Positions 5,438 through 9,626 of a DNA stretch of 9,626 nucleotides are shown here, in pieces. The DNA comes from GCA-003244245 sp036501085 (lineage in GTDB: Bacteria; Actinomycetota; Actinomycetes; Mycobacteriales; Pseudonocardiaceae). Both the position numbers and the translations under genes were made by a program. Under the pieces are notes generated by a model, which saw only the letters and a program-made list of their open reading frames with translations, did not search any database and was not told the DNA's origin. Position 1 is the first letter of the stretch; each line of letters begins with the position of its first letter. The stretch lies in assembly GCA_036501085.1 (NCBI GenBank), contig DASYAZ010000087.1, positions 1 to 9,626 of the forward strand, given 5' to 3'.

Positions 5438-6123
5438 TGGGCTCGCTCGCCGGAGGTGTCGCCGCCCCACCGTCCAGCTACGCCGGGGTGACCACCGCGC
5501 TGGCGGTGCTCATGCTGGTCGTCGAGTTCGGCATGCTGCAGGCCACCCTGCTGCGAGCCCAGATCCGGCTCTACGTGGCGCAGTCGGCGGTGATCTCGGT
5601 GCTCGCGATCGTGGTGGCCTTCGCCCGGGACGTGCCCGAGCTCTACGGGCTGGCGGCGTTCTCGGTGCTGCTCAAGGTGATCGCGGTCCCGCTGGTCATG
5701 ATGCGGCTGCTGCGCCGGACCGACCAGGAGATCGCCGGCAGCCGTGCCCTGGGGGTGGCGAGCATGGTCCTGCTCGCGGTGGGGGTCGCGGCGTTCGGGT
5801 TCTTCACCAGCGCCCGGTTCCATCTGGGCAGCCCGGTGCTCCCGGCAGCCGCACTGGCGGTGGCCGTGGCCATCATCCTGGTGTCGTTCGTGCTGATGAT
5901 CGTCCGGCGGGACGTCGCCTCCCAGGCGATCGGGTTCTTCGCGCTGGAGAACGGGGTGTCGCTGGCGAGCCTGGTGGTCGCCGCCGGGTTGCCGCTGATT
6001 CTCGAAGTCGCGTTCCTGTTCGACCTGCTGGTCGCCGTGGTGGTGTTCGGGGTGCTGATCCGGGTGCATCACGGTCAGTCCGAGTCGCTGTCCACCGACG
6101 CGCTCACCGAGCTGCGGGGGTGA
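5437..6123 (+). CDS. hycP: HyfE/HycP-like (NuoK-related) membrane subunit
   Basis: A 228-residue membrane protein close in length to E. coli HyfE (216). Its C-terminal half resembles NuoK. Six or seven hydrophobic segments are visible, at about 15-35, 47-63, 68-91, 104-123, 134-155, 160-184 and 188-210. Key features are the membrane-embedded Glu171 in IGFFALENGVSLASL (165-179), the NuoK-type proton-channel glutamate, and the LILEVAFLFDLLVAVVVFG stretch (187-205) with Glu190 and Asp196. In hydrogenase-4 this subunit lies between the NuoH-like and NuoN/L-like subunits. The ATG shares its A with the preceding TGA, so it is translationally coupled to hycD. The symbol hycP follows the mycobacterial name recalled for Rv0085. 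The family call is firm and the transport role is inferred. Confidence 0.85.
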   Translation: MGSLAGGVAAPPSSYAGVTTALAVLMLVVEFGMLQATLLRAQIRLYVAQSAVISVLAIVVAFARDVPELYGLAAFSVLLKVIAVPLVMMRLLRRTDQEIAGSRALGVASMVLLAVGVAAFGFFTSARFHLGSPVLPAAALAVAVAIILVSFVLMIVRRDVASQAIGFFALENGVSLASLVVAAGLPLILEVAFLFDLLVAVVVFGVLIRVHHGQSESLSTDALTELRG

Positions 6124-6127
6124 GCAT

Positions 6128-7600
6128 ATGACAGTCGTACTCGGTGCCCTGGCGGTGCTGCCGCTGCTCGCCGCGGCCCTGTCGCCGCTACCGGGACGGT
6201 GGATCGCGCCGGCCGCGTCGGTCACAGCTGGTCTGGCGTGCTTCGGGCTCTCGCTGGCACTGGTGCCCGCCGCGGCCCACGGGCCGGTCACGCTGGGCTT
6301 CCTGCGGGCCGACGCGATCTCGGTGGTCTTCATCCTGGGCACGGCGTTCCTCTATACGACAGCCACCGTCTACTCCGTCGGCTACCTTCGCGGCGAGCAC
6401 CAGGGAGCGGGCTCCGCCCGCTACTTGCGATTGTTCTGGGGCGGCCTGAACCTGTTCGCCTGGTCCATGCTGTGCGCGCCGTTGATGGACGGCCTGGCGC
6501 TGCTGTGGATCGCCGTGGAGATCACCACGGTGGTCTCGGCGCTGATGGTCGCGCTGGACGGTACCCGCAGCAGCGCCGAGGCCGCGTGGAAGTACGTGCT
6601 CATCGCCTCCGCCGGGCTGGGAATCGCGCTGCTGGCCACGATCGTCATGTACCACGCGGGCGCCTCGGTGCTCGGGCCGTCCTACGATCTTGCGTTCGCC
6701 CCACTGCTGCAAGCCGGCTCGGCCTTGCCGCACCCCGCGGTGCAGCTCGCGTTCGTGCTCGCCGTGGTCGGTTTCGGCACCAAGGTGGGGCTCTTCCCGG
6801 TGCACACCTGGCTGCCTGATGCGCACTCCGAGGCGCCCACTCCGGTCTCGGCGATGCTGTCCGGGTCGCTGCTCGCGGTCAGCTTCTATGCCGTGCTCCG
6901 CTACTACCAGATCGCGGCCGCGACCCTGGGCAGCGGCTTCCCCCGTGCGGCGTTGCTGGTCTTCGGCATGCTGTCGCTGCTGCTGGCCGCGCTGTACCTG
7001 GTCGAGCAGCGCGATCTCAAGCGGCTGCTGGCCTACTCCAGCGTCGAGCACATGGGCATCCTGGCGATCGGGGTCTCCTTCGGCGCGCCGATCGCCTTCG
7101 CCGGAGTGTTGCTGCACGTACTCGCGCACGCCGCGGCCAAGGGAAACGCGTTCTTCGGTGCCGGCGCGCTGGTGCGCGCCTACCGCACGAAGGAAGTGGG
7201 GCGGATCAGGGGCGGCTTCGACCGGCTGCCGTGGACCGCGCCCCTGTTCCTCCTCGCGATCCTCGCGCTGTCCGCAATGCCACCGTTCGGGCTGTTTCGC
7301 AGCGAATTCCTCATCGTCGCCGGCGGTCTGAGCTCGGCCCGCTTCGTCCCAGCCGCGGCGATGGTCGCCTTGGTGACCCTGGCCTTCCTCGGGTTGTCGA
7401 TGGCCACCACCAGGATGTTGTTCGCGCCGTCGCAGGACGCTCCAGGAGCGGCGAGCGCGCCGCGACGCGAGCCGAGCGCCTGGATGGTGGCGCCGATGGT
7501 GGTGGGGATCGTCGCGCTCCTGGTGCTGGGCCTGCACCCGCCGGACGCGCTGACCGAGCTCATCGCCCGCGGCGCCGCCGAGCTCGGAGGTGCGCTGTGA
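6128..7600 (+). CDS. hycQ: HyfF/HycQ-like antiporter-type (NuoN/NuoM/NuoL family) subunit
   Basis: A 490-residue polytopic protein of the Mrp/NuoL-M-N antiporter family, the ion-pumping part of complex I-like machines. Conserved charged residues are present. Glu131 lies in ALLWIAVEITTVVSALMVAL (124-143). Lys219 and His226 lie in GTKVGLFPVHTWLPDAHSEA (217-236). Lys299 follows EQRDLKR, and Lys338 lies in HVLAHAAAKGNAFFGAGALV (330-349). SSVEHMGILAIG (304-315) is typical of HyfF/HycC rather than respiratory NuoM, which usually has SS.SH.G. About 14 hydrophobic segments fit. ATG 6128 is four bases after the previous stop; no strong ribosome site is seen, so coupling is likely. It lacks the long C-terminal lateral helix of NuoL and HyfB. 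The symbol follows mycobacterial Rv0086. Confidence 0.88.
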   Translation: MTVVLGALAVLPLLAAALSPLPGRWIAPAASVTAGLACFGLSLALVPAAAHGPVTLGFLRADAISVVFILGTAFLYTTATVYSVGYLRGEHQGAGSARYLRLFWGGLNLFAWSMLCAPLMDGLALLWIAVEITTVVSALMVALDGTRSSAEAAWKYVLIASAGLGIALLATIVMYHAGASVLGPSYDLAFAPLLQAGSALPHPAVQLAFVLAVVGFGTKVGLFPVHTWLPDAHSEAPTPVSAMLSGSLLAVSFYAVLRYYQIAAATLGSGFPRAALLVFGMLSLLLAALYLVEQRDLKRLLAYSSVEHMGILAIGVSFGAPIAFAGVLLHVLAHAAAKGNAFFGAGALVRAYRTKEVGRIRGGFDRLPWTAPLFLLAILALSAMPPFGLFRSEFLIVAGGLSSARFVPAAAMVALVTLAFLGLSMATTRMLFAPSQDAPGAASAPRREPSAWMVAPMVVGIVALLVLGLHPPDALTELIARGAAELGGAL

Positions 7601-9102
7601 GCATCTCGACGGTCCGCAGCCAGGCCCGGGAACCGATCGATGCTCTGCAAGCCGCGCTGCACGCACGCCTGACCAGCGGCCAGCGCTTCGCCGCGCTGCT
7701 GGGCCGCGGTGACCCAGCCGCCGGATCGGCACTCACCGCCCTGGTGGCGCATGACGGAGGCATCACCCCGCTGCGGGCTGAGCTGCCCGCCGGAATCACC
7801 CACTACCCGTCCCTGACGCCAGGCTTGCCGGCCGCATTCTGGTACGAGCGGGCGATCCACGACCTCGTCGGTCTGGTGCCCGACGGGCACCCCCGCCTGG
7901 ACCCGCTGGTGCTGCCGCACCGCAACGATGGCAGCCCGGTACCACACCCTGGAGTGCCCGGCCATCCGGACCGCATCGAGCCCGACGAGCGGGCCCTGTC
8001 GGTGCACCTGCACGGCACCGGGGTATTCACCATCCCGCACGGCCCCGTTCGCTCCGGTGTGTTCGAATCGGTCGAGTACCTGGTGGAGACCCCGGGCGAA
8101 GACATCCCCCACCTGCGGATCCGCCCGCATGCCAAGCACCGCGGCCTGCAGAAGCGCTTCGAAGGCATGACCGTCGACGGCGGGGCGCTGCTCGCCGAAC
8201 GGGTGGAAGGCATCGCCTCGGTGGCGCACGGGTTGGCCTTCGCCCACGCGGTGGAAACCCTCGCCGGCGCGAGTGTCCCGCCTGCTGCCGCCATGATCCG
8301 GGTACTGCACGCCGAGCTGGAGCGCGTCGCCAACCACCTCGACGTCCTCGGCAAGCTCACCGACGCGGCCGGCCTCGCGGTCGCCACTGCGCGGTTCACC
8401 CTGCACAAGGAACGCACCCTGCGGCTGACCGGCGCACTGTCGGGCAGTCGGTTCGGTCGTGGCGTCGTCGTACCCGGGGGCGTGACCACGCTGCCGCTGC
8501 TCTCCGCCGACCACATCACCACCGAGCTGGACCGGCTGGAGCATGCCATCGACGCCGACGTGCGCGCGCTGCTGGACACCTCGTCGTTCCTGGATCGGGT
8601 CCGCACCGCCGGGCCGCTGGATACCGGGCTGGCCCGCGACCACGGCGCGCTCGGTCCGATCGGCCGCGGCTCGGGTCACGCCGATGACTGCCGGGTGAGA
8701 CGCCCTTACGACGGGTACCGCCAACTCGCCCCGCCGCCGATCCCGGTCCGCGATGCCGGGGACGCCCAGGCCCGGATGCAGGTGCGGATCGAGGAGATCG
8801 ACACGTCACTGGACCTGGCCCGGCACGCAGTCGGGCGGTTACCCGACTGCGATACCGAACGGCTCCGGGTACCGGTATATCCGGCAGCGGGCCAGGCGGT
8901 GGGATGGGCCGAGGCCCCTCAGGGCGAGGTGCTCTACCTGCTCGAGCTGGACGATGGCGGGCGGATCAGCTACTGCGCACCGCGCTCGGCGTCGTTTCAC
9001 AACCTCGTGCTGTTCCCACTGACCTTCGCCGGTGACATCCTCACCGACTTCCCTTTCATCGAAGCCAGTTTCGGGCTGTCCATCGCCGGGGTGGTGATGT
9101 AG
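7597..9102 (+). CDS. hycE: HycE-like large subunit (fused NuoC-NuoD) lacking all four Ni-binding cysteines
   Basis: A 501-residue homologue of hydrogenase-3/4 large subunits (HycE, HyfG). Residues 1-140 are a NuoC-like domain ending in WYERAIHDLVGLVPDGHPRL (82-101), the counterpart of the WFERE..DL.GI...GHP motif. Residues about 140-501 are NuoD/large-subunit-like, with GPVRSGVFE (149-157) and HLRIRPHAKHRGLQKRFEG (172-190). The Ni site is gone. Where hydrogenases have ERxCGxC, this protein has ERVEGIASVAH (201-211), with Glu204 and Ala207 in the cysteine positions. Where they have DPCxxC, it ends ASFGLSIAGVVM, with Ser495 and Gly498. It stops three residues later, so the cleaved maturation tail is absent. 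The GTG at 7597 overlaps the previous stop and has GGAGG at 7586-7590. The subunit cannot bind the usual NiFe cofactor. M. tuberculosis Rv0087 is the likely relative; the true reaction is unknown. Confidence 0.9.
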   Translation: MSISTVRSQAREPIDALQAALHARLTSGQRFAALLGRGDPAAGSALTALVAHDGGITPLRAELPAGITHYPSLTPGLPAAFWYERAIHDLVGLVPDGHPRLDPLVLPHRNDGSPVPHPGVPGHPDRIEPDERALSVHLHGTGVFTIPHGPVRSGVFESVEYLVETPGEDIPHLRIRPHAKHRGLQKRFEGMTVDGGALLAERVEGIASVAHGLAFAHAVETLAGASVPPAAAMIRVLHAELERVANHLDVLGKLTDAAGLAVATARFTLHKERTLRLTGALSGSRFGRGVVVPGGVTTLPLLSADHITTELDRLEHAIDADVRALLDTSSFLDRVRTAGPLDTGLARDHGALGPIGRGSGHADDCRVRRPYDGYRQLAPPPIPVRDAGDAQARMQVRIEEIDTSLDLARHAVGRLPDCDTERLRVPVYPAAGQAVGWAEAPQGEVLYLLELDDGGRISYCAPRSASFHNLVLFPLTFAGDILTDFPFIEASFGLSIAGVVM

Positions 9103-9626
9103 ATGCCGTGGGCACTGCGTGGCCTGCGCAATGGGATAGTCACCACCAGCTACCCGCGCCGGCCCGACCCCTATGCCGCCGCCTTCCCCGCATCGGTGCG
9201 CCCCCAGGTAGCTGGTCCTGCCAACGGAGCCCCGATCACCAGCGCGCTGTGCCCCACCGCAGCGATCTTCAGTCAGGACGGGGTGTTACGGGTCGACGCC
9301 GGCCGGTGCATCCTGTGCGGGCGGTGCGTGCGGGAGCGGCCAGATCTCTTCGACTGGGCGCCGGGTAGCGACATCGCCCAAGTGGCTCGGCAGGCATTGG
9401 TCGTCCCGCACCTCCCGGAAACCGACGAGACCCTCGAGCGTCTCCGCCACCAGCTCGCCGCCCGTACCGGCATGCTCCGCAGATCCGTGCACATCAGGCA
9501 CGTCGACGCCGGCTCGGACGGGTCGGAGGAGTGGGAGGTGCTCGCGCTGCTCAACCCCGTCTACGACGTGCACCGGTTGGGGATCTTCTTCACCGCCAGC
9601 CCCCGGCACGCCGACATCCTGCTGGT
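9103..9626 (+). CDS. Ferredoxin-NuoB-like small subunit, 3' end outside the window; proximal-cluster CxxC replaced by DxxE
   Basis: ATG 9103 immediately follows the hycE stop, and the frame is open to the right edge (174 full codons visible). Residues 46-80 hold a single [4Fe-4S] ferredoxin motif: CP at 50-51, then CILCGRC (69-75). This uses the Cys-Pro of a first, truncated half and the CxxCxxC of the second, so one cluster is expected. After a linker, residues 130-174 match the start of the NuoB/HycG small-subunit fold: VDAGSDGSEEWEVLALLNP (134-152), then YDVHRLGIFFTASPRHADIL. In the family this region reads C-N-G-C-E. Here positions 139 and 142 are Asp and Glu, so two ligands of the proximal cluster are missing. 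The remaining two ligands lie beyond the window. The gene probably corresponds to Rv0082-type proteins, with an added ferredoxin domain. Redox function of the small-subunit part is doubtful. Confidence 0.82.
   Translation, partial: MPWALRGLRNGIVTTSYPRRPDPYAAAFPASVRPQVAGPANGAPITSALCPTAAIFSQDGVLRVDAGRCILCGRCVRERPDLFDWAPGSDIAQVARQALVVPHLPETDETLERLRHQLAARTGMLRRSVHIRHVDAGSDGSEEWEVLALLNPVYDVHRLGIFFTASPRHADILL

Noticed and set aside
5149..8724. Several 400-514-residue minus-strand ORFs across the hyc-like genes
   Set aside because: They are rich in Arg, Gln, His and Gly, with low complexity typical of the antisense strand of GC-rich genes, and they conflict with well-supported plus-strand proteins.
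7597..9102. Functional formate hydrogenlyase or NiFe hydrogenase, as homologues are often named
   Set aside because: All four Ni-binding cysteines are substituted and the maturation tail is absent, so hydrogen chemistry is not supported.
4481..9626. Respiratory complex I (nuo) operon
   Set aside because: NuoC and NuoD are fused, the NuoK-like subunit is HyfE-type, and the antiporter subunit has the HyfF/HycC SSVEHMG motif. There is no NuoE/F/G, so it is the group 4 hydrogenase-type architecture.
1..9626. tRNA, rRNA, CRISPR array, transposase or integrase
   Set aside because: No cloverleaf with a T-loop consensus, no regularly spaced direct repeats and no recombinase motifs were seen on either strand.

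Overview
The window reads as a high-GC actinobacterial chromosome. Coding regions are strongly G/C-biased at third positions, genes are packed with ATGA, GTGA and TGATG overlaps, and GTG starts are common. Gene content resembles Pseudonocardiales or mycobacteria: a DUF4383 membrane protein, a gamma-butyrolactone-receptor-like TetR protein, a CrcB pair, and a hycD-hycP-hycQ-hycE type cluster like M. tuberculosis Rv0082-Rv0087 (recalled from memory, not searched). The genus cannot be fixed from the sequence.

Layout. Positions 1-571 hold the 3' part of a Pro/Ala-rich reading frame open to the left edge. Positions 471-744 carry four long inverted repeats; the last two look like tandem intrinsic terminators between this frame and a convergent DUF4383 gene (822-1292, minus). 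Positions 1293-1461 are non-coding but contain a short methyltransferase remnant directly behind the stop codon of a TetR gene (1462-2169, minus). The 258-base gap 2170-2427 holds a 22-bp palindrome resembling gamma-butyrolactone-receptor operators, plus two strong hairpins in the leader of the next transcription unit. Positions 2428-4288 are a translationally coupled trio: two CrcB/Fluc fluoride channels and a protein with three tandem DUF190 (PII-like) domains.

From 4431 to the right edge runs a second tightly packed unit. It begins with a possible 17-codon leader ORF overlapping hycD, followed by the HyfC/NuoH-like, HyfE/NuoK-like, HyfF/NuoN-like, fused NuoC-NuoD-like (HycE) and ferredoxin-NuoB-like subunits of a group 4 [NiFe]-hydrogenase-type complex.

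The central observation is that this complex keeps its membrane-arm signatures, including the acidic, Lys and His residues expected of proton-translocating subunits, but has lost its hydrogenase chemistry. All four Ni-binding cysteines of the large subunit are replaced. The large subunit also lacks a maturation tail. In the NuoB-like subunit the CxxC ligand pair of the proximal iron-sulfur cluster has become DxxE, while a single [4Fe-4S] ferredoxin motif remains. The unit therefore looks like a hydrogenase-related (Ehr-type) membrane complex of unknown reaction, not a formate hydrogenlyase or a hydrogenase. The last gene runs off the right edge.
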